From an uncultured Bacteroidales bacterium (GTDB taxonomy: Bacteria > Bacteroidota > Bacteroidia > Bacteroidales > UBA932): DNA of 38,427 nt. The translations under genes were made by a program, and so were the position numbers. Below, in pieces: positions 25,126 to 34,488 of this stretch. The notes under the pieces were generated by a model. It made no database searches, was not told the origin of the DNA, and saw nothing but the letters and a program-made list of their open reading frames with translations. Location: positions 1 to 38,427 of the forward strand of contig CALUTT010000014.1 in NCBI GenBank assembly GCA_944323775.1, written 5' to 3'. Position 1 is the first letter of the stretch, and the number at the start of each line of letters is the position of its first letter.

Positions 25126-26364
25126 ATGGTTAGAGTAAAGCCATTCGCCGCCTTGCGTCCTCCGCGGGACATTGTCACCGAGGTTGCGGCCCCTCCGTAT
25201 GACGTGCTGAATTCCCGTGAAGCGAAGGACATGGCTTCAGGGAAGTCGCTGCTCCACATAACAAGACCCGAGATTGACTTTGACCCCATGCCTGACGAGC
25301 ATGATGCCAGGGTCTATGACCGTGCCGTCGAGAATTTCCGCTCGTGGCAGAAGAACGGGTGGCTGGTCAGGGACCCCAAGCCGTGCTATTACATATACGC
25401 TCAGCGCATGGGCTCGCGCACACAGTACGGTCTGGTGCTTTGCGCCCATATTGACGACTATGCTTCCGGAGCCATAAAGAAACACGAGCTCACGAGACGC
25501 GACAAGGAGGACGACAGAATGCGCCACGTACGCATACAGAGCGCCAATATCGAGCCTGTCTTCTTCGCTTTCAAGGATGACAGCGTGATTTCCGGTGTCG
25601 TCGGCAAGTATATCGTGCGGAAGCCTGAATATGACTTTGTCGACGAGCACGGATTCGGCCATATGTTCTGGGTCGTGGATGATGATTCCGATATTGATAA
25701 GCTTACGGAGGCTTTCGGAACCAGAGTGGACGCATTCTATGTGGCCGACGGACACCACCGCACGGCCGCTGCCGCCAGGGTCGGGGAGGAAAGGAAAGCC
25801 ATGAATCCCAACCATACCGGCAATGAGGAATACAACTACTTCATGGCGGTGTGCTTCCCGGAAAGCCAGCTGCGCATCATGGACTACAACCGCGTCGTAA
25901 AGGACCTTGCCGGCATGGATCCGGCCGCTTTCATAGGCCGTCTTTCAGAGGACTTCACGGTTGAGGCAAAGGGCAGGACTCCATATGCCCCTGCCAGGCT
26001 CCATGAATTCTCGATGTACCTTGACGGGTGCTGGTATTCTCTGACCGCAAAGCCCGGGAGATACGATGACAGCGACCCCATCGGGGTGCTGGACGTGACG
26101 GTGCTCTCGTCACTGGTTCTTGACAAACTTCTGGGCATCAAGGACCTGCGTACTGACAAGCGCATAGATTTCGTCGGAGGGATACGTGGCCTTGAAGCCT
26201 TGTCGTCGAGAGTCGACAGCGGTGAGATGAAAGTTGCCTTCGCCCTCTATCCGGTCTCAATGGCACAGCTTACTGCCATTGCGGACAGCGGGATGATAAT
26301 GCCTCCGAAGACGACGTGGTTCGAGCCGAAACTGCGCTCGGGACTCGCCATACATACATTTTGA
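25126..26364 (+). CDS. DUF1015 family protein, probable serine-metabolism enzyme
   Basis: 412 residues, full family length. The N terminus VRVKPFAALRPPRD...AAPPYDVLN and the central KKHELTRRDKEDDR (118-131), FYVADGHHRTAAA with DGHHR at 208-212, and YNYFMAVCFPE are the conserved DUF1015 blocks. DUF1015 genes are often found next to serC and serA in Bacteroidota, and here lie 1.3 kb away on the other strand. The DGHHR motif recalls the ParB/Srx-type fold used by the archaeal serine kinase SerK; that likeness is my inference. No serB phosphatase is in the window. Function is unproven. Confidence 0.88.
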   Translation: MVRVKPFAALRPPRDIVTEVAAPPYDVLNSREAKDMASGKSLLHITRPEIDFDPMPDEHDARVYDRAVENFRSWQKNGWLVRDPKPCYYIYAQRMGSRTQYGLVLCAHIDDYASGAIKKHELTRRDKEDDRMRHVRIQSANIEPVFFAFKDDSVISGVVGKYIVRKPEYDFVDEHGFGHMFWVVDDDSDIDKLTEAFGTRVDAFYVADGHHRTAAAARVGEERKAMNPNHTGNEEYNYFMAVCFPESQLRIMDYNRVVKDLAGMDPAAFIGRLSEDFTVEAKGRTPYAPARLHEFSMYLDGCWYSLTAKPGRYDDSDPIGVLDVTVLSSLVLDKLLGIKDLRTDKRIDFVGGIRGLEALSSRVDSGEMKVAFALYPVSMAQLTAIADSGMIMPPKTTWFEPKLRSGLAIHTF

Positions 26365-26389
26365 CGACTGACTTTTAACGGATGTGACG

Positions 26390-28597
26390 ATGGACAGGGA
26401 ACTGGTACGCAGGAAACTCAAGGAATTTTTCGGATATGACACCTTCAAGGGAGAGCAGGAGGAGATCATCAACTATCTTATGGATGGCGGTGACTGCTTT
26501 GTGCTCATGCCCACCGGTGGCGGAAAATCCCTCTGCTACCAGCTTCCTGCGCTGCTGATGGAGGGGACCGCGATCGTGATCTCCCCTCTGATCGCGCTGA
26601 TGAAGAACCAGGTGGATCTGCTCCGGGGGTTCGAGGCCGGGTCGCCCAGCATCGCGCATTTCCTGAACTCGTCGCTTACCAGGCAGCAGATGGACGAGGT
26701 CAGGGAGGACCTGCTTGCCGGCAGGACTAAACTCCTGTACGTGGCTCCGGAGTCACTTTCCAAGGAAGAGAACCTGTCTTTGCTCAAAGAAGTCCGGATA
26801 TCCTTCTATGCCGTGGACGAGGCCCATTGCATCTCTGAATGGGGGCATGACTTCCGTCCGGAATACAGACGCATCCGTACTCCGGTCGAGCAGATAGGCA
26901 GGGCTCCGATAATCGCACTGACGGCCACGGCCACTCCCAAGGTCCAGAGTGACATTCTCAAGAACCTCGGTATCCCGAACGCCAGGGTGTTCCGCTCTTC
27001 GTTCAACCGCCCGAACCTCTACTATGAGGTGCGTGACAAGGTTGACACCGAGAAAGACATTATCAAGTTCATAAGGCAGAACCAGGGCAAGTCCGGAATA
27101 ATATATTGTCTGAGCCGCAAGAAGGTCGAGGATCTGGCCGGACTGCTTTGCCTCAACGGAATCAAGGCCCTGCCGTATCATGCCGGCCTTGATGCCAGGA
27201 CCAGGGCGGAGAACCAGGACAAGTTCCTCTCCGAAGAGGTCGACGTGATAGTCGCCACGATAGCTTTCGGCATGGGAATCGACAAGCCTGACGTCCGCTT
27301 CGTGATCCATTACGACATTCCCAAGAGCATAGAAAGCTACTACCAGGAAACCGGACGTGCCGGCCGCGACGGAATGGAAGGTGTCTGTATTGTGTACTAC
27401 AGCTACAAGGATATACAGAAACTGGAGAAGTTCATGCAGGGCAAGCCTGTGGCCGAACAGGAAATCAGCCGCCAGCTGCTGTCCGAGGTGATGGCTTATG
27501 CCGAGTCCAGCCAGTGCCGGCGCAAGCTTCTACTCAACTATTTCGGCGAGGACTATCAGCAGGACAACTGCCACTGTTGCGACAACTGCCTCCATCCCAA
27601 GCCGACTTTCGACGGCAGGAGCGAGATGTGCCTTGTAATCCGCCTGGTCGAGTCGCTTCACGAGCATTTCAAGATTGACCATCTCGCCAACATACTTGCC
27701 GGGGTGAGCAACTCCATGATAAAGTCATACAGGCATGACGAGCTGGAGTTTTTCGGCGCGGGCTCGTCCCATACCGAGAAGTTCTGGTGCACCGTTATTC
27801 ACCAGGGGCTTATCGCCAGGCTCCTGGGCAAGGAGATAGAGAGTTACGGACTGATTTACGTTACTGATCTCGGACGCAAGTTCGTGTCCGATCCATGGAA
27901 ACTTGACCTGGTCGAAGACCGGACCTTCTCTTCGGGGCAGGATGACGACGAGGACGACGATGAGGCGGGTGCTGCGGCTGCGATGCGCTCCGGAGGAGGA
28001 GCGGGTGACCCGATGCTGCTTGCCATGCTCAAGGACTTGCGCAAGGACCTGTCCCGCAGGCTCAAGCTGCAGCCATGGATAATTTTCGGGGATCCGTCGC
28101 TTGAAGACATGGCGACAATGTATCCTGTCACGCTCCAGGAACTCAAGAACTGTCAGGGCGTCGGGGAAGGGAAGGCTGCCAAGTTCGGAGGAGAGTTCGT
28201 TGACCTCATCCGCAAGTATGTCGAGGAGAACGAGATAGTCCGTCCTGACGATTTCGTGGTCAAGACGTCGCCAAACAAGTCTGCCGACAAGGTCTTCATA
28301 ATACAGAGCATAGACCGCAGGATGTCGCTTGAAGACATAGCCCAGGCCAAGAATCTTGACATGGATGAACTCATATCCGAGATAGAGGCTATCGTGTCCA
28401 GCGGCATGAAGCTTAACCTTGACTACTACATAGAAGAAAATCTGGACCCTGAAATAGTGTCTGACATATACGACTATTTCCGGAACGAGGCTACTTCCGA
28501 CGACGTGCAGTCGGCGATGGATGCGCTGGGTCCTGACTATTATGAGACCGAAGTCAGGCTCGTCAGGATAAAGTTCCTGTGCGAGATGGCGCTATAG
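26390..28597 (+). CDS. recQ: ATP-dependent DNA helicase RecQ
   Basis: 3'-5' helicase in recombination and replication-fork repair. The 735-residue protein has helicase motifs TGGGKS (42-47), VDEAH near 142-146 followed by CISEWGHDFRPEY, ALTATATP, and QETGRAGRDG. The RecQ zinc site is complete (C376, then C394, C397, C400 in CHCCDNC), followed by a winged-helix region, an acidic linker (DDDEDDDE), an HRDC domain (LRKDLSRRLKLQPWIIFGD) and a C-terminal extension of about 110 residues with helix-turn-helix-like segments, usual for Bacteroidota RecQ. I chose ATG 26390; GTG 26384 in frame adds two residues. dnaG follows after 8 bases. Confidence 0.95.
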   Translation: MDRELVRRKLKEFFGYDTFKGEQEEIINYLMDGGDCFVLMPTGGGKSLCYQLPALLMEGTAIVISPLIALMKNQVDLLRGFEAGSPSIAHFLNSSLTRQQMDEVREDLLAGRTKLLYVAPESLSKEENLSLLKEVRISFYAVDEAHCISEWGHDFRPEYRRIRTPVEQIGRAPIIALTATATPKVQSDILKNLGIPNARVFRSSFNRPNLYYEVRDKVDTEKDIIKFIRQNQGKSGIIYCLSRKKVEDLAGLLCLNGIKALPYHAGLDARTRAENQDKFLSEEVDVIVATIAFGMGIDKPDVRFVIHYDIPKSIESYYQETGRAGRDGMEGVCIVYYSYKDIQKLEKFMQGKPVAEQEISRQLLSEVMAYAESSQCRRKLLLNYFGEDYQQDNCHCCDNCLHPKPTFDGRSEMCLVIRLVESLHEHFKIDHLANILAGVSNSMIKSYRHDELEFFGAGSSHTEKFWCTVIHQGLIARLLGKEIESYGLIYVTDLGRKFVSDPWKLDLVEDRTFSSGQDDDEDDDEAGAAAAMRSGGGAGDPMLLAMLKDLRKDLSRRLKLQPWIIFGDPSLEDMATMYPVTLQELKNCQGVGEGKAAKFGGEFVDLIRKYVEENEIVRPDDFVVKTSPNKSADKVFIIQSIDRRMSLEDIAQAKNLDMDELISEIEAIVSSGMKLNLDYYIEENLDPEIVSDIYDYFRNEATSDDVQSAMDALGPDYYETEVRLVRIKFLCEMAL

Positions 28598-28605
28598 CTT
28601 GGAGA

Positions 28606-30537
28606 ATGATACCCAGGGAGACAGTCGAGACTATTCTGGATACGGCCAAGATAGAGGAGGTCGTGAGTGACTACGTGACGCTCAGGCGTCGCGGAGCCAA
28701 CTTCGTGGCGTGCTGCCCTTTCCACAACGAGAAGACCCCGTCTTTCTATGTCTCGCCTTCCAAGGGCATTTTCAAGTGTTTCGGCTGCGGCAAGTCCGGC
28801 TCGGCCGTAGGTTTCGTGATGGAGGAGGAACACTGCTCATATGCGGATGCGCTGCGTTACCTTGCCAGGAAATACAATATCGAGATACACGAAAAGGAAG
28901 AGACTGCCGAGGACATCGCACGCCGGCAGCACAGCGAGAGCCTGCTTCTGGTGTCGGAATTCGCCGAGAAGTTCTTCGTGTCCCAGCTTTCTACCCGCGA
29001 GGGTGCGGCATACGGAGGTGCGTACTTCAAGTCAAGAGGCATTGAGCAGCAGACGATTGCCCGTTTCGGTCTTGGCTGGGCACCTGCAGGAAAGTCAGCC
29101 CTGGTGGATGCCGCGCTTGCTGCCGGCTACAAGGCAGAGTATCTGGTAGATGCCGGGGTTGCTGTCCGCAAGGAGGACGGAACCCTCGCGGACAAGTTCC
29201 GTGAGCGTGTCATGTTTCCGATCCATTCGGTTAGCGGACGTGTGATCGCGTTCAGCGGACGTACCCTGAGGTCCGACAATCCTGCGAAGTATGTCAACTC
29301 TCCGGAAACGGAAATATATGTCAAGAGCCGGAATCTGCTGGGAATATATTTTGCGAAGTCGGAAATATCGAGACTCGACAAGTGCATCCTGGTCGAGGGC
29401 AACATAGACATGGTCATGATGCATCAGCTTGGCATCTGTAATGTCGTGGCTTCGTGCGGGACATCCCTTACGGTAGAGCAGGTCAGGCTCATACGCAAGT
29501 TCACGGAGAACGTGACGATCATGTACGACGGAGACTCTGCCGGAATCCATGCTGCACTCAGGGGACTGTCCATGATTCTCGCCGAGGGAATGAACGTCAG
29601 GATTGTCCAGCTTCCGGAGAACGAGGATCCTGACTCTTTCTCCAGAAAACACACTCTGGAGGAGGTGGAGGCATACATACGTGACGGCGAGAAGGATTTC
29701 ATAAGCTTCAAGTCCGACCTGCTGCTTGCGCAGGCTGCCGGTGACCCGCTGAAAAAGGCCGAGCTGATAAACGATATAGCCGACACGATTGCCGAAATAC
29801 CGGATCCCGTGAAGCGGTCCACCTACGTGGACGAGACGGCGAGGAAGTTCGGAGTCGAGAGTTCCATACTCTTCCAGCGCATAGGACTCACGCGGCGAGG
29901 CAGGACAACGGCGCGTGAAGAGACCGTCTCTTCAGTACCCGAGGTCCCTGCCCAGAGCTGGACGGAGGAAAACAGGATACTGGCGCCTTCCGAGAAGGAT
30001 CTTGTATCATTTTTGCTGACACACGGATGCGACGAACTTGATTTTCCGAGCGATTCGGAGTATTATTGCGGTGACGAAACGTCGAAACCAAGAGTCGCGG
30101 ACTTCATAAGGGACGCACTTGAGGCTGACGGCACGAAAATGGCAAATTCCGCATATGCCTCTGCATATGATGCATACATGCAGGGCTATGACGAAGGCCT
30201 TGCCCAGGACGAGATTGTCAGACGCATGCTGGATTCGCAGGACCGGGTGGTCGCAGCAGTTGCCGCCCAGCTTTCCACGCAGAAGTACATGTTGACCGTC
30301 AAGGCTTTCGAGAATGCGCTGACAACGGTACCTTCGTGGCTTGCGGTACAGGTCCCGCGGGCCATCATGTGCTATGCCGACTGCCGGATACACGACAGGC
30401 TGGAGCAGCTCAGAAGAGCGCTGTCGACGGAACTTTCGGCCGAGGAGCAGACCGCGTCGATGCAGGAGATGGTAAGGCTGCAGTCTGCGCGCAGAAGAAT
30501 CAAACAAATGTTGGGAAGAGAAAAAAATACAATATAG
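28606..30537 (+). CDS. dnaG: DNA primase DnaG
   Basis: Makes RNA primers for replication. The 643-residue protein begins at MIPRETVETIL, preceded by a GGAGA ribosome site; the frame is open nine codons further upstream but those overlap recQ. The CHC2 zinc motif is complete (C37, H40, C58, C61). The Toprim domain shows LVEGNIDMV near residue 262 and MYDGDSAGIHAALRG, with the metal-binding Glu and DxD-type acids present. A C-terminal helical domain ends the protein. It is flanked tightly by recQ (8 bases) and metG (3 bases), suggesting one transcript. Confidence 0.96.
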   Translation: MIPRETVETILDTAKIEEVVSDYVTLRRRGANFVACCPFHNEKTPSFYVSPSKGIFKCFGCGKSGSAVGFVMEEEHCSYADALRYLARKYNIEIHEKEETAEDIARRQHSESLLLVSEFAEKFFVSQLSTREGAAYGGAYFKSRGIEQQTIARFGLGWAPAGKSALVDAALAAGYKAEYLVDAGVAVRKEDGTLADKFRERVMFPIHSVSGRVIAFSGRTLRSDNPAKYVNSPETEIYVKSRNLLGIYFAKSEISRLDKCILVEGNIDMVMMHQLGICNVVASCGTSLTVEQVRLIRKFTENVTIMYDGDSAGIHAALRGLSMILAEGMNVRIVQLPENEDPDSFSRKHTLEEVEAYIRDGEKDFISFKSDLLLAQAAGDPLKKAELINDIADTIAEIPDPVKRSTYVDETARKFGVESSILFQRIGLTRRGRTTAREETVSSVPEVPAQSWTEENRILAPSEKDLVSFLLTHGCDELDFPSDSEYYCGDETSKPRVADFIRDALEADGTKMANSAYASAYDAYMQGYDEGLAQDEIVRRMLDSQDRVVAAVAAQLSTQKYMLTVKAFENALTTVPSWLAVQVPRAIMCYADCRIHDRLEQLRRALSTELSAEEQTASMQEMVRLQSARRRIKQMLGREKNTI

Positions 30538-30540
30538 GTA

Positions 30541-32697
30541 ATGGACAACAAATTCAAAAGAACACTGGTGACATGTGCGCTGCCGTATGCGAACGGCCCG
30601 GTACACATCGGACATCTTGCCGGGGTATATGTACCGGCCGACATATATGTCAGGTATCTGAGACTCAAGGGTGAGGACGTGCTGTATGTGTGCGGCTCCG
30701 ACGAGCACGGGGTGCCGATCACGATCAAGGCGCGTGAACAGAAATGTTCACCTCAGGATATCGTGGACAAGTATCATGCTCTGATCAAGGCTTCTTTCGA
30801 GGGGCTGGGCATCAACTTTGACATCTACGGCAGGACGACATCCGAGACGCATGCCCGAAATGCATCCGAATTCTTCAGAAAGCTCTATGATGACGGAAAG
30901 TTCATCACACGCGAGAGCGAGCAGTATTATGATCCTGAGGCGAAGACTTTCCTGGCAGACAGGTACATAGTCGGAACATGCCCGAAATGCGGATATGAAG
31001 GGGCCTACGGGGATCAGTGCGAGAAATGCGGCAGCACCCTGAGTCCCGAAGAGCTGATCAATCCCAAGAGCAAGCTCAGCGGAGCCCAGCCCGTCAAGAA
31101 AAAGACCACTCACTGGTATCTTCCTCTTCAGGATTACGAGCAGTGGTTGCGAGAATGGATACTCGATGGCCATAAGGAATGGAGGAGCAACGTGTACGGC
31201 CAGGTCAAGAGCTGGCTGGACGGCGGACTTCAGCCGAGAGCCGTGACCCGCGACCTTGACTGGGGCGTCCCCGTTCCCGTTGAGGGGGCGGAAGGAAAAG
31301 TCCTCTATGTCTGGTTCGACGCTCCGATCGGATACATCTCAAATACTCAGGAACTGCTTCCCGACGACTGGCAGAAGTGGTGGAAATCACAGGACACAAG
31401 ACTGGTGCACTTCATAGGCAAGGACAATATCGTGTTCCACTGCATCGTCTTCCCGTCGATGCTCAAGGCCTATGGAGATGGATACATACTCCCGGACAAT
31501 GTCCCTGCGAACGAGTTCCTCAACCTCGAGGGAGACAAGATCTCGACATCAAGAGGCTGGGCAGTGTGGGCGCATGAGTATCTGAACGATTTTCCCGGCA
31601 AGGAGGATGTCCTCAGGTACGTGCTGACGGCCAATGCCCCGGAGACTAAGGACAATGATTTCAGCTGGAAGGATTTCCAGCAGCGCAACAACAGCGAGCT
31701 CGTTGCAATTTTCGGCAATTTCGTCAACAGGGCCGTGGTTCTGACCCACAAGTATTTTGCCGGCAAGGTCCCTGCGTGCGGCGCACTTGAAGATGTCGAC
31801 AAGGAGCTTCTTGCGCAGATCCCGGTTCTCAAGGCCTCCATGGAGAAGAACCTTGACGGATTCCATTTCCGCGAGGCGCTCAAGGATGCGATGTCGATTG
31901 CCAGACTTGGTAACAAATATATATCCGATACCGAACCCTGGAAGGTCGCCAAGACCGACATGGACCGCACGGGTACCATCCTGAACCTTTCGCTTCAGGT
32001 CTGCGCGGACCTCGCGATAGCTTTCGAGCCTTTTACCCCGTTTGCCGCCGAAAGGCTGCGCCGCATGCTCGGAGTTTCACTCAATGCCGGGTATGACTAC
32101 TGTAGAAACAGCTGCGGAAAGGCAGTCCATACGAGCAGCAGGTTCTCTGCCGGAACCGAAGTCGGTGCAGAGGGACTCTGCATTGGCTGGGACGGTCTTG
32201 GGCATCCACAGCTGCTGCCTTCCGGGCATGTGCTCGGGCAGGCTGAACTGCTCTTCTCCAAAATTGAGGATTCCCAGATCGAAGCCCAGATTGCCAGGCT
32301 TGAGAAGATCCGCGCCGAGAAGCTCGCAAAGGCCAGGGCGGAAGCCGCCAAGTCCGTCGAGCCTCAGAAGGCCGAGTGCAGTTTCGAGGATTTCGACAAG
32401 ATGGACATAAGGACGGCTACGGTCCTCGAGGCCGAAAAGGTGCCCAAGACCGACAAGCTGCTCAAACTGACTATCGATACCGGAATCGACCGCAGGGTGA
32501 TAGTTTCCGGCATCGCCGAGTATTACTCTCCGGAAGACATGGTCGGAAAGCAGATATGCATTCTGGCCAATCTGAAGCCCAGGGTGATCAAGGGTATCGA
32601 GAGCAAGGGAATGATACTCACGGCCAGGCAGGGTGACGGGACAATGCGTTTCATCACTCCGGCCGAGGCTCTTTCGAACGGGGCGCAGATAGGATGA
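30541..32697 (+). CDS. metG: Methionyl-tRNA synthetase with C-terminal tRNA-binding domain
   Basis: Charges tRNA-Met. In 718 residues: class I signature HIGH at 22-25, zinc knuckles [18 protein letters not shown] near 146-163, KMSKS-equivalent KISTS at 333-337, an anticodon-binding helical domain, and a C-terminal EMAP/Trbp111 domain ([24 protein letters not shown]) that aids dimerisation and tRNA binding. Between the anticodon domain (RLRRMLGVS) and the linker ([15 protein letters not shown]) lies an unusual stretch, about residues 512-547, with two Cys and many Gly/Ser, which I do not expect from related enzymes. It starts 3 bases after dnaG. Confidence 0.96.
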   Translation: MDNKFKRTLVTCALPYANGPVHIGHLAGVYVPADIYVRYLRLKGEDVLYVCGSDEHGVPITIKAREQKCSPQDIVDKYHALIKASFEGLGINFDIYGRTTSETHARNASEFFRKLYDDGKFITRESEQYYDPEAKTFLADRYIVGTCPKCGYEGAYGDQCEKCGSTLSPEELINPKSKLSGAQPVKKKTTHWYLPLQDYEQWLREWILDGHKEWRSNVYGQVKSWLDGGLQPRAVTRDLDWGVPVPVEGAEGKVLYVWFDAPIGYISNTQELLPDDWQKWWKSQDTRLVHFIGKDNIVFHCIVFPSMLKAYGDGYILPDNVPANEFLNLEGDKISTSRGWAVWAHEYLNDFPGKEDVLRYVLTANAPETKDNDFSWKDFQQRNNSELVAIFGNFVNRAVVLTHKYFAGKVPACGALEDVDKELLAQIPVLKASMEKNLDGFHFREALKDAMSIARLGNKYISDTEPWKVAKTDMDRTGTILNLSLQVCADLAIAFEPFTPFAAERLRRMLGVSLNAGYDYCRNSCGKAVHTSSRFSAGTEVGAEGLCIGWDGLGHPQLLPSGHVLGQAELLFSKIEDSQIEAQIARLEKIRAEKLAKARAEAAKSVEPQKAECSFEDFDKMDIRTATVLEAEKVPKTDKLLKLTIDTGIDRRVIVSGIAEYYSPEDMVGKQICILANLKPRVIKGIESKGMILTARQGDGTMRFITPAEALSNGAQIG

Positions 32698-32704
32698 CAC
32701 TGTT

Positions 32705-33850
32705 ATGAAGATACTGATTGTTGATGACGAGAGGGCTATCAGGAATTCCCTCCGCGAGGTGCTTGCCGATGAAGGCTATGACGTGGAATGTGCCGAAGAC
32801 GGACCTTCCGCCCTGGCGATGATAGACAAGGAGAAGTTCGATGTGATTTTCTGCGACATCAAGATGCCTGGCATGGACGGTGTCGAGGTACTTGAAAAGA
32901 TAGTCGCGGCAGATTCTGATTCTGCGGTGGTGATGATCTCCGGGCATGCCGACATAGCGACGGCCGTAGACTGTATCAAGAAAGGCGCTTTCGACTTTGT
33001 CGAGAAGCCTCTCGACCTTAACAGGGTGCTGATAACGATAAAGAATGCATCCGAGAGGGTTCATCTTACGACGCAGAACAAGGCTCTGAAGAAGAAAGTC
33101 TACGGTGCGGACATGATAGGCAATTCTGCCCCCATGCAGAAGATACGCGAGCTTATTGCAAAGGTGGCGCCTACCGACGCAAGGGTGCTGATAACCGGTC
33201 CGAACGGCTCCGGCAAGGAACTTGTCGCCCGCAACCTCCATCAGTTGAGCAGGCGCAGTGCCATGCCTCTCGTTGAGGTCAACTGTGCCGCCATTCCTTC
33301 GGAACTTATTGAAAGTGAACTGTTCGGGCACGAGAAAGGGTCCTTTACGTCTGCAATCAAGCAGCACAAGGGCAAGTTCGAGCAGGCCGACGGGGGGACT
33401 CTTTTCCTGGACGAGGTGGGTGACATGAGTCTCGCCGCCCAGGCCAAGGTGCTCCGCGTGCTGCAGGAGAAGAAACTCTCGAGAGTGGGGTCCGACAAGG
33501 ACATCACGGTTGATGTCAGGATCATTGCGGCCACGAACAAGAATCTCGAGAAGGAGATTGCCGCCGGGAATTTCCGGGAGGACCTGTACCATCGTCTGAG
33601 CGTGATTCCGATCCGTGTCCCGTCGCTTGACGAAAGAAAGGACGACATCCCTCTGCTGATAGACTATTTCCTCAAGAAGTATACGGACGGCGCCAGGAGC
33701 CGCAGTTTCTCTCCCGAGGCTGTGGATCTTCTGGTAAAGAAGAGCTGGCCCGGCAATATCCGTGAACTTGACAATGTGGTCGACCGTCTGCTGATACTGG
33801 GCGACGAGGTGATCAGCGAGAAGAACGTGCGTGAGTTCGTGAACCTCTAG
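32705..33850 (+). CDS. Sigma-54-type response regulator lacking a DNA-binding domain
   Basis: 381 residues: a receiver domain with phospho-acceptor Asp51 and Lys101, then an AAA+ domain with Walker A GPNGSGKE (165-172), the loop GSFTSA (212-217) where sigma-54 activators have GAFTGA, Walker B GGTLFLDEVGD (230-240), and the arginine-finger region REDLYHRLSVIPI. The protein ends shortly after WPGNIRELDNVV and has no Fis-type helix-turn-helix, so it is about 60-80 residues shorter than NtrC. It may act without specific DNA binding, or use a partner. The stop shares a CTAG with the convergent methyltransferase. No cognate sensor kinase lies in the window. Confidence 0.92.
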   Translation: MKILIVDDERAIRNSLREVLADEGYDVECAEDGPSALAMIDKEKFDVIFCDIKMPGMDGVEVLEKIVAADSDSAVVMISGHADIATAVDCIKKGAFDFVEKPLDLNRVLITIKNASERVHLTTQNKALKKKVYGADMIGNSAPMQKIRELIAKVAPTDARVLITGPNGSGKELVARNLHQLSRRSAMPLVEVNCAAIPSELIESELFGHEKGSFTSAIKQHKGKFEQADGGTLFLDEVGDMSLAAQAKVLRVLQEKKLSRVGSDKDITVDVRIIAATNKNLEKEIAAGNFREDLYHRLSVIPIRVPSLDERKDDIPLLIDYFLKKYTDGARSRSFSPEAVDLLVKKSWPGNIRELDNVVDRLLILGDEVISEKNVREFVNL

Positions 33851-34488
33851 AGGCCCTTGCGCTTGCGTATCAGAGTGAGCCCGTCGCGTATGGGCAGGGT
33901 CACGGTCTCTACCCGAGGGTCTCTTGCCACCATGTCGTTGAACTCCGCAAGGGCTTTTGTCTGAGGGTCTGACGGCACGGTGTCGGCATATACCTTCCCG
34001 TCCCACAGTGTGTCGTCGGCAAGAAGGAACCCTCCTTCCCGGAGCAGCGGGAGGCAGAGCTGGTAGTATTCAGTGTACTGGCGCTTGTTCGCGTCAACAT
34101 AGACCATGTCGTACGGACCGGAAAGGCTTTTCAGGGTCTGTACGGCATCGCCGATATGAAGTCGTATGGACTTGTCGACGCCGGCTCTTCTCCAGCCTTC
34201 CCTCATCAGGTCTTCGAGTTCGTCGTTTATCTCAAGGGCGTCTATGACTCCGCCCTCTGGCAGGCCCATGGCCATGCAGGCGGCCGAGTATCCGGTAAAC
34301 GATCCTATCTCGATTATCCTCTCGGCCCCGCTGATCTCGACGAGCATTTTCAGAAGATTTCCCTGGACTCTCCCGGAGAGCATCTGAGGGTAGTTGGTCC
34401 GTATGTTTGTCATCTTCTCTATCCAGTCCAGGGCTTCTGAACGGAGGCTGCAGTGACTGAGAAGATACCTATTCAACGATGATTCCAT
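33847..34488 (-). CDS. SAM-dependent O-methyltransferase (COG4122 / TrmR-like)
   Basis: 213 residues, class I Rossmann methyltransferase of the catechol-O-methyltransferase-like family: IIEIGSFTGYSA (SAM loop), VIDALEINDE, YDMVYVDANK and LADDTLWDGKV with the metal-binding acids. Known relatives methylate catechols, caffeoyl-CoA or, in Bacillus TrmR (YrrM), 5-hydroxyuridine in tRNA. Substrate here is unknown. The start at MESSLNRYLL is chosen because conservation begins there; the frame is open for 100 further codons, but these are antisense-like shadow inside the upstream gene. It overlaps that gene's end by 20 bases, suggesting co-transcription. Confidence 0.88.
   Translation of the reverse strand: MESSLNRYLLSHCSLRSEALDWIEKMTNIRTNYPQMLSGRVQGNLLKMLVEISGAERIIEIGSFTGYSAACMAMGLPEGGVIDALEINDELEDLMREGWRRAGVDKSIRLHIGDAVQTLKSLSGPYDMVYVDANKRQYTEYYQLCLPLLREGGFLLADDTLWDGKVYADTVPSDPQTKALAEFNDMVARDPRVETVTLPIRDGLTLIRKRKGL

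Noticed and set aside
32654-34006. 450-codon open frame on the - strand opposite the response regulator
   Set aside because: Antisense shadow caused by codon bias; the + strand protein has full receiver and AAA+ motifs.
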